Shown here in pieces: positions 1-16,800 of a DNA stretch of 64,000 nt. The stretch is taken from positions 1 through 64,000 of the forward strand of contig JADJDQ010000008.1 in assembly GCA_016702605.1 (NCBI GenBank), read 5' to 3'. Within the stretch, counting starts at the first letter, position 1; each line of letters begins with the position of its first letter. The DNA is from Candidatus Intricatilinea gracilis (GTDB lineage: Bacteria > Pseudomonadota > Gammaproteobacteria > Burkholderiales > Burkholderiaceae_C). Below the pieces are notes generated by a model that ran no database searches, had not been told where the DNA came from, and saw nothing but the letters and a program-made list of their open reading frames with translations. Made by a program: the position numbers and the translations under genes.

Positions 1-3427
<3,427 letters not shown>

Positions 3428-3438
3428 GCATCTTCTCC

Positions 3439-7566
<4,128 letters not shown>

Positions 7567-7897
7567 CTATCACTCCGTGTCGAAGCGCGCAGCCCGGCCC
7601 TGGCTGCACGGTTTTCGACCGATACATGGACGACTGGCACCAGGCTCACGTCAGCCCGCATGGGGGCGACGGCCTGAAGCTTGGTGGCTGGCCACTACCA
7701 GCCGCTGGCGGACAACCGGGGCCTTGCACCCCAGTCCGACCAAACTCGTTCTCTGCAGTCGGTTCAGAGAACACTTGGAAATCAACCGTGCATCATCGCA
7801 GGCAATTGACTTCCAGGTGCACTCCAGGGCTTGCAGGCCCTGAAACGCGAAAGGCTGGCAGCCCTTGTCGGACCGCCAGCCTGCCGCAAAGGCGTGT
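7567..7897 (-). other. rplL-rpoB intergenic region
   Basis: 331 bases without a coding sequence. Reading on the minus strand it begins with a hairpin just after rplL (7852-7882) and ends with the rpoB ribosome-binding site. Apart from the hairpin I see no convincing promoter. In E. coli the equivalent spacer holds an attenuator and an RNase III site; by analogy this spacer is probably the point where transcription is thinned before rpoB-rpoC. Confidence 0.6.
7852..7882 (-). terminator. rplL-rpoB hairpin (attenuator candidate)
   Basis: On the minus strand an 8-bp perfect stem AGGCTGGC / GCCAGCCT with a 15-base loop sits about 16 bases after the rplL stop and is followed by TTTCGCGTTTC. The short, interrupted T tract suggests partial termination, not a full stop. 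Confidence 0.55.
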
Positions 7898-8275
7898 TTA
7901 CTTGAGCACAGCCTTGGCGCCAGCTTCTTCCAGCTTCTTCTTGCCGGCTTCGGCATCGGCCTTGGAGATGCCTTCCTTGACGGGCTTCGGAGCACCGTCG
8001 ACCAGGTCCTTGGCTTCCTTGAGGCCCAGACCGGTCAGTTCGCGAACCGCCTTGATGACGCTGACCTTGTTGGCACCGATTTCGCTGAGCATCAGCGTGA
8101 ACTCGGTCTGCTCTTCGACCGCAGCGGCGGCGGCACCACCACCACCGGCGGCGGGAGCAGCCATGGCGGCAGCCGAGACGCCGAACTTGGTTTCGATGGC
8201 CTTGACCAGGTCGTTGAGTTCCATGACGGACATGCTGTCCAGCGCGGTCAGAAATGCGTCTTTATCGAATGACAT
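7898..8275 (-). CDS. rplL: 50S ribosomal protein L7/L12
   Basis: Stalk protein of the large subunit that recruits translational GTPases, present as dimers bound to L10. 125 residues, normal length. The N-terminal dimerisation domain (about 1-33) is followed by an Ala/Gly-rich flexible hinge (about 37-53, PAAGGGGAAAAA) and the globular C-terminal domain with GLGLKEAKDLVDGAPK. It lies 59 bases after rplJ, with which it is co-transcribed and forms the L10(L12)4 or 6 complex. Confidence 0.99.
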   Translation of the reverse strand: MSFDKDAFLTALDSMSVMELNDLVKAIETKFGVSAAAMAAPAAGGGGAAAAAVEEQTEFTLMLSEIGANKVSVIKAVRELTGLGLKEAKDLVDGAPKPVKEGISKADAEAGKKKLEEAGAKAVLK

Positions 8276-8334
8276 GTTGAATTCCTAGGAGATTGTGTGG
8301 GGTAGAGAAGCAGCAGGGCAGGTGATGCGCCGGA

Positions 8335-8865
8335 TCAGGCGGCCACTTCGGCAGCGGCTTCAGCCGGTGCTTCGGCGGGGCCGGCCTTTTGTTCGGCAAC
8401 GGCGGCGATAGCGCGCGCGAAGCCGGAGATCGGCGACTGCATCAGACCCAGCAACTGGGCCAGCAGCACTTCCTTGCTGGGGATGGACGCCAGCGACTTG
8501 ACGCCATTGGCATCGAGTGCCTTGCCGGCGTACGAGCCGCCCTTGATGACCAGCTTGTCGTTGGTCTTGGCAAAGTCGGCGATGACCTTGGCGGCGGCCA
8601 CGGCATCTTCCGAGAAGCTGTAGATCAGCGGGCCAGCCATGTGCTCACCAGCCGACTCGAACGGGGTACCGGCGACGGCACGACGCGCCAGGGTGTTCTT
8701 CAGCACGTGAAGATACACACCCTTGGCACGCGCATCGACGCGCAGCTTGTTCAGGTCGGAGACGGTGAGTCCACGGTACTCGGCCAGGGCGAGCGTCTGC
8801 GAACGGGCCACCTGGGCCGTCACTTCCGCCACCACCGCTGCCTTTTCGGTGCGATTGAGACTCAA
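8335..8865 (-). CDS. rplJ: 50S ribosomal protein L10
   Basis: Base of the ribosomal stalk, anchoring L7/L12 to 23S rRNA; 176 residues. The start is a TTG at 8863-8865 giving MSLNRTEK, chosen because a strong AAAGGAG lies 6 bases upstream and no ATG or GTG fits the family N-terminus better. A weak start codon on a gene that is classically autoregulated at translation is notable. The C-terminus is Ala/Glu-rich (AEAPAEAAAEVAA), as often seen in this order. Confidence 0.98.
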   Translation of the reverse strand: MSLNRTEKAAVVAEVTAQVARSQTLALAEYRGLTVSDLNKLRVDARAKGVYLHVLKNTLARRAVAGTPFESAGEHMAGPLIYSFSEDAVAAAKVIADFAKTNDKLVIKGGSYAGKALDANGVKSLASIPSKEVLLAQLLGLMQSPISGFARAIAAVAEQKAGPAEAPAEAAAEVAA

Positions 8866-9142
8866 GGTTCACTCCTTTGAAACGTGCCATCGGCCAAAGC
8901 CTGGGCACACCGGTAATCAGCGACCTTGCCGTTCAAGACCCCGGGCTCACGAGGAGCCCATCCTGTCGGGCGGGACCGCCATCTGCGCTGGCCACCAGTC
9001 TCCCGAAGGAGCCGGGCGTTTAAGCCGCTTGTCGCTTGTCGCGGCGTGCAGCACCAGCGGTCTTGGATGACCCACCCTCCCCGAGAGGCTGATGGCCCAC
9101 CAATGCTTCGAGGGTGCGCAACGCGCGCACCTTCAATCAACT
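8866..9142 (-). promoter_or_regulatory. rplA-rplJ spacer, probable L10 leader
   Basis: 277 bases between the rplA stop and the rplJ TTG start. It opens with a hairpin of 7-bp arms (9113-9131, GGTGCGC / GCGCACC) and ends in the AAAGGAG of rplJ. Known biology: in proteobacteria the L10-L12 complex represses its own synthesis by binding the rplJ leader. The length and position fit, but I could not identify the kink-turn binding site by eye, so the regulatory role is inference. Confidence 0.45.
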
Positions 9143-9853
9143 TCAGCTTGCTGCCGCGCCGGCCGTGATGCTGGCGACGTCGACACGCACGCCCACACCC
9201 ATGGTCGACGACACCGCCACCTTGCGCAGGTAGACACCCTTGCTGGTCGCAGGCTTGGCCTTGCTCAGCGCGTCGAGCAGGGCTTGCAGATTGCCCTTGA
9301 GCTTGTCGGCGTCGAACGAACGGCGACCCAGGGTGCCGTGGATGATGCCGGCCTTGTCGACGCGGAACTGCACCTGACCAGCCTTGGCGTTGCGCACAGC
9401 CTGGGCGACGTCCGGGGTGACCGTGCCGACCTTGGGGTTAGGCATCAAGCCGCGCGGACCGAGGATCTGGCCCAGTTGACCGACCACACGCATCGTGTCC
9501 GGCGAGGCGATGACCACGTCGAAGTTGATGTTGCCGGCCTTGACCTCGGCGGCCAGGTCGTCCATGCCGACCACGTCCGCGCCAGCGGCACGGGCTTCGT
9601 CAGCCTTGGCGCCTTGGGCGAACACGGCCACACGCTTGGTCTTGCCGGTGCCGTTGGGCATCACGACAGCGCCGCGCACAACCTGATCCGACTTCTTGGC
9701 ATCGATGCCAAGTTGCACGGCCACGTCGATGGACTCATCGAACTTGGCCACAGCGTATTGCTTGACGAGGGTGATGGCTTCTTCGATCGAGTAGAGCTTG
9801 GTCGATTCGATCTTGCCGACTTGCGTCTTCTGGCGCTTGGTGAGCTTGGTCAT
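9143..9853 (-). CDS. rplA: 50S ribosomal protein L1
   Basis: L1-stalk protein of the large subunit involved in E-site tRNA release, and a translational repressor of the L11-L1 operon in enterics. 236 residues starting MTKLTKRQKT at an ATG. The conserved block FDVVIASPDTMRVVGQLG, followed by ILGPRGLMPNPK, identifies it. Its start lies 2 bases from the rplK stop, so translation is almost certainly coupled. Confidence 0.99.
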   Translation of the reverse strand: MTKLTKRQKTQVGKIESTKLYSIEEAITLVKQYAVAKFDESIDVAVQLGIDAKKSDQVVRGAVVMPNGTGKTKRVAVFAQGAKADEARAAGADVVGMDDLAAEVKAGNINFDVVIASPDTMRVVGQLGQILGPRGLMPNPKVGTVTPDVAQAVRNAKAGQVQFRVDKAGIIHGTLGRRSFDADKLKGNLQALLDALSKAKPATSKGVYLRKVAVSSTMGVGVRVDVASITAGAAAS

Positions 9854-9855
9854 GT

Positions 9856-10287
9856 TCAGACTCCTTCCACAACCACGCCCATCGAGCGGGCAGAACCGGC
9901 GATGGTGCGCACGGCGGCGTCGAGATCGGCCGCGGTGAGATCCTTCATCTTGGTCTTGGCGATTTCCTCGACCTGGGCGCGCGTCAGCTTGGCGACCTTG
10001 TCGACGTGCGGACGCGGCGAGCCCTTGTCGAGCTTGGCGGCCTTCTTGATCAGCACGGTCGCCGGCGGCGTCTTGATGATGAAGGTGAACGACTTGTCGG
10101 CAAACGCGGTGATCACCACCGGCAGCATCAGGCCCGGCTCGACACCTTGGGTCTGGGCGTTGAACGCCTTGCAGAACTCCATGATGTTGAGGCCGCGCTG
10201 ACCCAGCGCGGGGCCGATGGGGGGCGAAGGATTGGCCTTGCCCGCCGGAATCTGCAGCTTGACGTAGCCAACGATTTTCTTTGCCAT
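9856..10287 (-). CDS. rplK: 50S ribosomal protein L11
   Basis: Binds the GTPase-associated centre of 23S rRNA and is needed for RelA activation and factor binding. 143 residues. The N-terminal domain carries the proline-rich PAGKANPSPPIGPALGQRG block (residues about 15-33, the thiostrepton-binding face); the C-terminal domain ends TIAGSARSMGVVVEGV. It precedes rplA by 2 bases and follows nusG after 155 bases. Confidence 0.99.
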   Translation of the reverse strand: MAKKIVGYVKLQIPAGKANPSPPIGPALGQRGLNIMEFCKAFNAQTQGVEPGLMLPVVITAFADKSFTFIIKTPPATVLIKKAAKLDKGSPRPHVDKVAKLTRAQVEEIAKTKMKDLTAADLDAAVRTIAGSARSMGVVVEGV

Positions 10288-10442
10288 GTCTGGCTCCTCG
10301 AGTTCAAACGCTCACCGAAGTGAGCTCCTCGTCTGTCGGGCCCGCGGCAACAACCGTTGCCGTCCTGGAAGTTGCGTCGACTCCGGGCCACCCAAGTCGG
10401 ACGCAGCGCGCCGGCAGCGCCGACGCTTCGAAATTCAAGCCA

Positions 10443-11012
10443 TCAGACCTTTTCGACCTGGTGGAAATCGAGCTCGACCGGCGTGGCACGACCGAAGATC
10501 GTGACCGACACGCGCATCTTGCTCTTGTCGTAGTTGACTTCTTCGATGGAGCCGTTGAAGTCGGTGAACGGGCCTTCCTTGACACGCACGACCTCGCCCA
10601 CTTCCCATTCGACCTTGGGGCGCGGCTTGTCGGTGCCTTCCTGCATCTGGTTGACGATCTTCATGACCTCGTCTTCCGAGATCGGCGTCGGGCGATTCTT
10701 GGCGCCACCAACAAAGCCAGTGACCTTGCTGGTGTTCTTCACCAGGTGCCAGCTGTCGTCGTCCATCGACATCTCGACCAGCACATAGCCAGGAAAGAAG
10801 CGGCGCTCGGTGACGGCCTTCTTGCCGTTCTTCATCTCGACCACTTCTTCGGTCGGCACCAGGATGCGGCCGAACTTGTCACCCATGCCGGAGCGGTCGA
10901 TACGCTCGCGCAGGTTGCGCTCGACCGCCTTTTCCATGCCGGAGTAGGCATGCACCACATACCAGCGCATGGCGGCAGCAGCAGGGGCACCTGAGTGAAG
11001 TTCGCTTGTCAT
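10443..11012 (-). CDS. nusG: Transcription termination/antitermination protein NusG
   Basis: RNA polymerase-bound elongation factor that couples transcription to Rho or to the ribosome via S10. 189 residues: an NGN domain beginning RWYVVHAYSGMEKAVERNL and a C-terminal KOW domain (VKEGPFTDFNGSIEEVNYDK). The ~15-residue extension before MRWYVV contains a second in-frame ATG at 10970, so the true start may be a little further in. Follows secE by 16 bases, the usual secE-nusG pair. Confidence 0.98.
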   Translation of the reverse strand: MTSELHSGAPAAAAMRWYVVHAYSGMEKAVERNLRERIDRSGMGDKFGRILVPTEEVVEMKNGKKAVTERRFFPGYVLVEMSMDDDSWHLVKNTSKVTGFVGGAKNRPTPISEDEVMKIVNQMQEGTDKPRPKVEWEVGEVVRVKEGPFTDFNGSIEEVNYDKSKMRVSVTIFGRATPVELDFHQVEKV

Positions 11013-11028
11013 GTTGGTCTTTGCTCGC

Positions 11029-11412
11029 TCAGTGCTTCCAGCCCAGGATCAGGTCGTACAGCAGCCACTCGAGCGTCTTGTCAGTGAGCCACAGAAACAA
11101 GGCCATGGCGACGACAAAGGCGAACACGTAGCCCGTCATCTGGATGGCTTCCTTGCGAGTCGGCCACACGACCTTGCGCAATTCACGAATCGACTCGCGG
11201 CCATAACCAATCAGCGCCTTGCCGGGCTCGGCGCTGAAGAAGGCAATGGCGGCAGCCACCAACAGCGCCAGCAACGCAGCCCATTGCAAGTACGGGCCCT
11301 GTTTGGCCAAGGCATAAAAAGCCGCCAGACCCGCCAGCAGCAGTCCAACCGCAACGGCGAGCTTGACTTTGTCGGCGCCGGTGGCGACGGTTTCTACGGG
11401 TTGCGTGGTCAT
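11029..11412 (-). CDS. secE: Preprotein translocase subunit SecE
   Basis: Small membrane subunit clamping SecY in the Sec translocon. 127 residues from the ATG at 11412 (MTTQPVETV); a longer frame reaching 11496 has an N-terminus of no recognisable kind and overlaps a hairpin, so I rejected it. Two hydrophobic segments near residues 18-60 precede the conserved amphipathic stretch SIRELRKVVWPTRKEAIQMT, then one C-terminal transmembrane helix. This three-helix form is normal in proteobacteria. Confidence 0.95.
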   Translation of the reverse strand: MTTQPVETVATGADKVKLAVAVGLLLAGLAAFYALAKQGPYLQWAALLALLVAAAIAFFSAEPGKALIGYGRESIRELRKVVWPTRKEAIQMTGYVFAFVVAMALFLWLTDKTLEWLLYDLILGWKH

Positions 11413-11460
11413 GACTCTCAGTGGATGTGCGCCCCACAGGGGCAGCTTCAACAGCAGCAA

Positions 11461-11493
11461 AGCCCGCGGAACGCCTCGAGGCGCTCTGCGGGC
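11461..11493 (-). terminator. Hairpin between tRNA-Trp and secE
   Basis: Long GC-rich inverted repeat (arms of about 14 bases with a few mismatches, GCCCGC at the outer edge and CGCCT/AGGCG near the loop) followed on the minus strand by only a short TTT. It probably forms the 3' end or a processing stop of the tuf-tRNA-Trp transcript, partially insulating secE-nusG. Confidence 0.45.
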
Positions 11494-11536
11494 CAAATGT
11501 CAGGCCGAGTTCTAACCGCGCGTCAGCACAGAGAGC

Positions 11537-11612
11537 TGGCAGGGGCAGTAGGAATCGAACCTACAACCTTCGGTTTTGGAGACCGACGCTCTGCCAATTG
11601 AGCTATACCCCT
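11537..11612 (-). tRNA. tRNA-Trp (CCA)
   Basis: 76 bases with an encoded CCA tail. Acceptor AGGGGTA pairs with TGCCCCT; the D-arm GCTC...GAGC, an anticodon stem around CTCCAAA with anticodon CCA, and the TTCGATT T-loop are all visible. It lies between tuf and secE, the classic proteobacterial location. Confidence 0.97.
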
Positions 11613-11630
11613 ACGGCCTGAAAAAACAGA

Positions 11631-12821
<1,191 letters not shown>

Positions 12822-12864
12822 GATTCGCGCTCCTGAGTGCGACCTAGGTGTGACGAAGAAATCT

Positions 12865-12939
<75 letters not shown>

Positions 12940-13027
12940 GTCACCACTGGCTTGGGCGCCTTGCTGCACCCAAGCCGCTGATGACATGTCATTCAACATG
13001 CCTCGCTCCAACTTCAGCCGGCAACCT

Positions 13028-13101
<74 letters not shown>

Positions 13102-13162
13102 CCTCCAGATCATTGCACGTCAAACCCGGCGGCCGAAGCCACCGACATGACGCCTGCTTGTT

Positions 13163-13248
13163 TGGTGGAGAGGGCTGGATTCGAACCAGCGTAGGCGTAA
13201 GCCAACAGATTTACAGTCTGCCCCCTTTAGCCACTCGGGCACCTCTCC
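13163..13248 (-). tRNA. tRNA-Tyr (GTA)
   Basis: 86 bases including CCA, class II with a long variable arm (TTGGCTTACGCCTAC region). Acceptor GGAGAGG pairs with CCTCTCC; anticodon GTA. First gene of the tRNA-tuf transcript, directly after a strong promoter. Confidence 0.97.
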
Positions 13249-13261
13249 GGGCGAGCCCGTG

Positions 13262-13290
13262 ACTTTAACATGGTCACGGCGCTCTTTCAA
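13262..13290 (-). promoter_or_regulatory. Sigma-70 promoter of the tRNA-Tyr-Gly-Thr-tuf unit
   Basis: Minus-strand -35 TTGAAA (13285-13290), a 17-base spacer and -10 TAAAGT (13262-13267). It sits between the rplQ stop and tRNA-Tyr, with the predicted start about 6 bases before the tRNA. The -10 to tRNA spacer CACGGGCTCGCCC is GC-rich, as in stringently controlled stable-RNA promoters (inference). Confidence 0.75.
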
Positions 13291-13303
13291 GTAGCGTCTA
13301 TGC

Positions 13304-13699
13304 TCAAGCGGCGTCTCCACCCTCCACAACGGCAGACGCATCAGGACGATCGACCAATTCGACAAAGGCCATGGGCGCGTTGTCGCCGACGCGGAAGCCC
13401 ATCTTCAGGATGCGCGTGTAGCCGCCAGGACGGGTATTGAACCTCGGACCTAGCACATCGAACAGCTTGACGACCGAGTCACGATCACGCAGGCGATCGA
13501 AGGCCAGGCGGCGATTGGCCACCGTCGGCACCTTGGCCAGCGTGATCAGCGGCTCGACGACGCGACGCAGTTCCTTGGCCTTGGGCAGCGTGGTCTTGAT
13601 CGCTTCGTGAGCGATCAGGGAATTGCACATGTTGCGCAACATCGCCAGGCGATGCGACGACGTGCGGTTGAGTTTGCGGAGTCCATTTCCGTGGCGCAT
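13304..13699 (-). CDS. rplQ: 50S ribosomal protein L17
   Basis: Large-subunit protein near the exit tunnel. 131 residues, starting MRHGNGLRKLNRTSSHR, the canonical L17 N-terminus, and containing FDVLGPRFNTRPGGYTRILK. Last gene of the alpha operon, 153 bases after rpoA; its stop lies just before the tRNA-Tyr promoter. Confidence 0.99.
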   Translation of the reverse strand: MRHGNGLRKLNRTSSHRLAMLRNMCNSLIAHEAIKTTLPKAKELRRVVEPLITLAKVPTVANRRLAFDRLRDRDSVVKLFDVLGPRFNTRPGGYTRILKMGFRVGDNAPMAFVELVDRPDASAVVEGGDAA

Positions 13700-13852
13700 G
13701 GTGCTTTCCTTTCGTTTCTATTGCCTGTGGCCGTATCAGGTACCACAGGTTGCACCGGGCCTTGTGGCCCGAGTGGGTCGAGTTGGCCTCGTCCCACCGA
13801 TACGACAGACCTAGCTGTTTGCGCCGCCGGGCCTGCCTGAAGTGTCACGACA

Positions 13853-14839
13853 TCAACGCTTGTCGAGACCTTGGGGCGGCCAGTTTTCCAACCGGGCACC
13901 CAAGGTCAGACCGCGCGAAGCGAGCACTTCCTTGATTTCGTTGAGCGACTTGCGGCCCAGATTCGGCGTCTTGAGCAATTCGGTCTCTGTACGCTGGATC
14001 AGGTCGCCGATGTAATAGATGTTCTCGGCCTTCAGGCAGTTGGCGGAACGAACCGTCAACTCGAGCTCGTCGACCGGGCGAAGCAGGATCGGGTCGAAGT
14101 TCTGGGCGCGCGGTGCAGGCTGGTCGAAGGCAGCCAGCTCCGACCCTTCGAGCTGTGCGAACACGGCAAGTTGTTCGACCAGGATCTTGGCCGAACCACG
14201 AATCGCCTCTTCGGGAGAGATCGCGCCATTGGTCTCGATCTCCATCACCAGCTTGTCGAGGTCGGTACGCTGTTCGACGCGCGCGCTTTCGACGGTGTAG
14301 CTGACACGCTTGACCGGGGAGAACGACGCATCGAGAACGATGCGACCGATCGACTTGGTCGGCTCGTCGCCATAACGACGCATCGTACCGGGCACATAGC
14401 CGCGGCCCTTCTCGACCTTGACCTGCATGTCCAGCTTGCCGCCCTGGGCGAGGTGGGCCACGATGTGGTCAGGGTTGATGATCTCGACGTCATGCGGCGT
14501 CTGGATGTCACCAGCGCGCACCGGGCCTTCACCCTCCTTGCGCAGCACCAGGGTCACTTCGTCACGGTTGTGCAGCCGGAACACCACACCCTTGAGGTTG
14601 AGCATGATGTGGACGACGTCCTCCTGGACACCGTCGACCGTCGAGTACTCGTGCAGCACACCGGCGATCGTCACTTCCGTGGGCGCATAACCGACCATCG
14701 AAGAGAGCAGGACACGGCGCAAGGCATTGCCCAACGTGTGACCGTAGCCGCGCTCGAAAGGCTCGAGCGTCACCTTGGCGCGGTAGCCGCCCAGGGGTTC
14801 GACGTTGATGGCTTTCGGCTTCAGCAGATTTGTTTGCAT
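13853..14839 (-). CDS. rpoA: DNA-directed RNA polymerase subunit alpha
   Basis: Assembly platform of RNA polymerase and contact point for activators. 328 residues. N-terminal dimerisation domain with LEPFERGYGHTLGNALRRVLLSS near residues 27-49, a flexible linker, and the C-terminal DNA-binding domain (LTVRSANCLKAENI...LGRKSLNEIKEVLASRGLTLG). Lies between rpsD (133 bases upstream) and rplQ, the standard alpha-operon order. Confidence 0.99.
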   Translation of the reverse strand: MQTNLLKPKAINVEPLGGYRAKVTLEPFERGYGHTLGNALRRVLLSSMVGYAPTEVTIAGVLHEYSTVDGVQEDVVHIMLNLKGVVFRLHNRDEVTLVLRKEGEGPVRAGDIQTPHDVEIINPDHIVAHLAQGGKLDMQVKVEKGRGYVPGTMRRYGDEPTKSIGRIVLDASFSPVKRVSYTVESARVEQRTDLDKLVMEIETNGAISPEEAIRGSAKILVEQLAVFAQLEGSELAAFDQPAPRAQNFDPILLRPVDELELTVRSANCLKAENIYYIGDLIQRTETELLKTPNLGRKSLNEIKEVLASRGLTLGARLENWPPQGLDKR

Positions 14840-14972
14840 TGAATGTTCCTGTCAATACCCTCGGCTCGTCACACCGATAAGGCTGATGGACCACCGGAAA
14901 ATCAGCAGGATCCTTGTGCCCGGCGTGCAAGGACCCTCGCGCCAGGCGAACCCGGCGCGCATGTGCATCGAC

Positions 14973-15596
14973 TTAGCGCGAATACAACTCGACGATGAGC
15001 GATTCGTTGATGTCGGCGCCGAACTCGTCGCGGTCAGGCGACTTCTTGAACGTGCCTTCCAGTTTGGTGCCGTCAACCTGCACCCAAGCCGGCATGCCGA
15101 CCTGTTCGGCAAGCTTCACCGCATCGATGATGCGCAGTTGCTTCTTGGCCTTTTCACGCACGGCCACCACGTCACCAGCCTTGACCAGGTACGAGGCGAT
15201 ATTCACCACGCCGCCATTGACGGTGATGGACTTGTGCGACACCAGCTGACGCGCCTCGGCACGCGTGGAGCCAAAGCCCATGCGGTAGACGACGTTGTCC
15301 AGGCGCGATTCGAGCAACAGCAGCAGGTTGGCGCCGGTGTTGCCTTGACGGCGTTCGGCCTCGGCGAAATAGCGGCGGAACTGACGCTCCAGCACGCCAT
15401 ACATGCGCTTGACCTTCTGCTTTTCGCGCAGTTGCAGGCCGAAGTCGGAGGTACGCGAACCCGAGGTGCGGCCATGCTGGCCCGGCTTGGTTTCGAACTT
15501 CGCCTTGTCGCTGATCGAGCGACGGGCGCTCTTCAGGAAGAGATCGGTGCCTTCACGGCGGGCCAGTTTGGCCTTGGGTCCGAGGTAACGTGCCAC
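14973..15596 (-). CDS. rpsD: 30S ribosomal protein S4
   Basis: Primary 16S rRNA-binding protein nucleating 30S assembly; also the repressor of the alpha operon in E. coli. 207 residues from a GTG at 15596 (VARYLGPKAKLARREG), which matches the family length exactly and has AAAGGA about 7 bases upstream. A longer frame from 15623 is rejected. The S4 RNA-binding domain is at about 97-160 (RLDNVVYRMGFGSTRAEARQ). Confidence 0.98.
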   Translation of the reverse strand: MARYLGPKAKLARREGTDLFLKSARRSISDKAKFETKPGQHGRTSGSRTSDFGLQLREKQKVKRMYGVLERQFRRYFAEAERRQGNTGANLLLLLESRLDNVVYRMGFGSTRAEARQLVSHKSITVNGGVVNIASYLVKAGDVVAVREKAKKQLRIIDAVKLAEQVGMPAWVQVDGTKLEGTFKKSPDRDEFGADINESLIVELYSR

Positions 15597-15710
15597 GAGT
15601 TTTCCTTTGCAATCTGACGCCAACTCAACCCATTGAGTCGACGCGAGTCTGGCGAGTGTTGTTCGATGCGCTCAGACGGTGGGCTTGTGAAGCGGTTGCT
15701 TCAACGAACG

Positions 15711-15769
15711 CGCCGGCGTTTGCAATCTGCAATCGCCGGCGAAAACCCGCCATTGTAACCAATGGCGGG
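15711..15769 (-). terminator. Double hairpin between rpsK and rpsD
   Basis: Two stems in tandem. The first (15746-15769) is a perfect 10-bp stem CCCGCCATTG / CAATGGCGGG with a 4-base loop, followed on the minus strand by TTTTC, an intrinsic-terminator shape. The second has CGCCGGCG at both ends (15711-15718 and 15734-15741). It lies inside the alpha operon, so it is either an attenuator or an mRNA-stabilising or processing structure. Confidence 0.6.
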
Positions 15770-15789
15770 GGACAGGTCAGAATGACAAC

Positions 15790-16194
15790 TCAGATGCGAC
15801 GACGCTTCTGCGGCCGGCAACCGTTGTGCGGCACGGGCGTCACGTCCGAGATCAGGTTGATGCGAATGCCCAGCGAAGCCAGGGCGCGCACCGACGATTC
15901 ACGGCCCGGGCCGGGGCCCTTGATACGCACGTCCAGGTTCTTGATGCCCTGTTCCTGCGCGGCGCGGCCGGCGACTTCGGCGGCCACCTGGGCTGCAAAG
16001 GGTGTCGACTTGCGTGAACCCTTGAAGCCCTGACCACCACTCGAGGCCCACGACAAGGCGTTGCCTTGGCGATCGGTGATGGTGATGATGGTGTTGTTGA
16101 ACGACGCATGCACGTGAGCAACGCCATCCGCAATGTTCTTGCGGATCTTCTTGCTGACGCGACGGGCGGCGTTATTGACGGGTGCTTTTGCCAT
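15790..16194 (-). CDS. rpsK: 30S ribosomal protein S11
   Basis: Platform protein of the small subunit. 134 residues; the block GVAHVHASFNNTIITITDRQGNAL and the C-terminus DVTPVPHNGCRPQKRRRI are diagnostic. Follows rpsM by 24 bases and is followed by a structured 193-base gap before rpsD. Confidence 0.99.
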   Translation of the reverse strand: MAKAPVNNAARRVSKKIRKNIADGVAHVHASFNNTIITITDRQGNALSWASSGGQGFKGSRKSTPFAAQVAAEVAGRAAQEQGIKNLDVRIKGPGPGRESSVRALASLGIRINLISDVTPVPHNGCRPQKRRRI

Positions 16195-16218
16195 GATGTA
16201 TGCCTTCCAGCGACAGCC

Positions 16219-16584
16219 TTACTTCTTCAGCGCAGCAGCGCCCTTTTTCGGACCCTTGCGGGTTCGGGCGTTGGTGCGGGTACGTTGACCGCGCACCGGC
16301 AGGCCGCGACGATGACGGAAACCGCGGTAGCAACCCAGGTCCATCAGACGCTTGATGTTGATCGAGATCTCGCGACGCAGGTCGCCCTCGATCGTGATCC
16401 GGCCCACTTCTTCGCGGATCTTCTCGAGATCGCTGTCAGTGAGGTCCTTGACCTTCTTGTTCAAGGCGATGCCGCAAGCAACACAGATCTTCTGCGCGGT
16501 CGTGCGACCGATGCCGTAGATGGACGTCAGTCCGATCTCTGCGTGCTTGTGCGGCGGAATATTGATACCAGCAATACGTGCCAT
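16219..16584 (-). CDS. rpsM: 30S ribosomal protein S13
   Basis: Head protein of the small subunit forming intersubunit bridges. 121 residues starting MARIAGINIPPHKHAEIGLTSIYGIG, with the conserved CYRGFRHRRGLPVRGQRTRTNARTRKG tail that contacts the P-site tRNA. First gene of the alpha-operon block after rpmJ. Confidence 0.99.
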   Translation of the reverse strand: MARIAGINIPPHKHAEIGLTSIYGIGRTTAQKICVACGIALNKKVKDLTDSDLEKIREEVGRITIEGDLRREISINIKRLMDLGCYRGFRHRRGLPVRGQRTRTNARTRKGPKKGAAALKK

Positions 16585-16628
16585 GTTCGTCCTCTAAACG
16601 GTTGCAGCGGATACGGTGGGCGCGAGCC

Positions 16629-16742
16629 TCAACCCTGGCGCTGCTTGTGGCGTGGGTCTGTGCAGATAACACGAACCACGCCCTTGCGGCGAATGATTTT
16701 GCAATTGCGGCAGATCTTCTTGACGGATGCCGAGACTTTCAT
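16629..16742 (-). CDS. rpmJ: 50S ribosomal protein L36
   Basis: Smallest large-subunit protein, 37 residues, reading MKVSASVKKICRNC, then KIIRRKGVVRVIC, then TDPRHKQRQG and a stop. The zinc-binding residues Cys11, Cys14, Cys27 and His32 are all present, so this is the zinc-containing (C+) form. It lies between infA and rpsM, its usual position. The start is an ATG with a GGAG-like AGCAGGAGA upstream. Confidence 0.97.
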   Translation of the reverse strand: MKVSASVKKICRNCKIIRRKGVVRVICTDPRHKQRQG

Positions 16743-16800
16743 GGTCTTCTCCTGCTAGGTCGGCTTGCGCCGAAAAAAATGACTGCAAACGCGACCGAGT

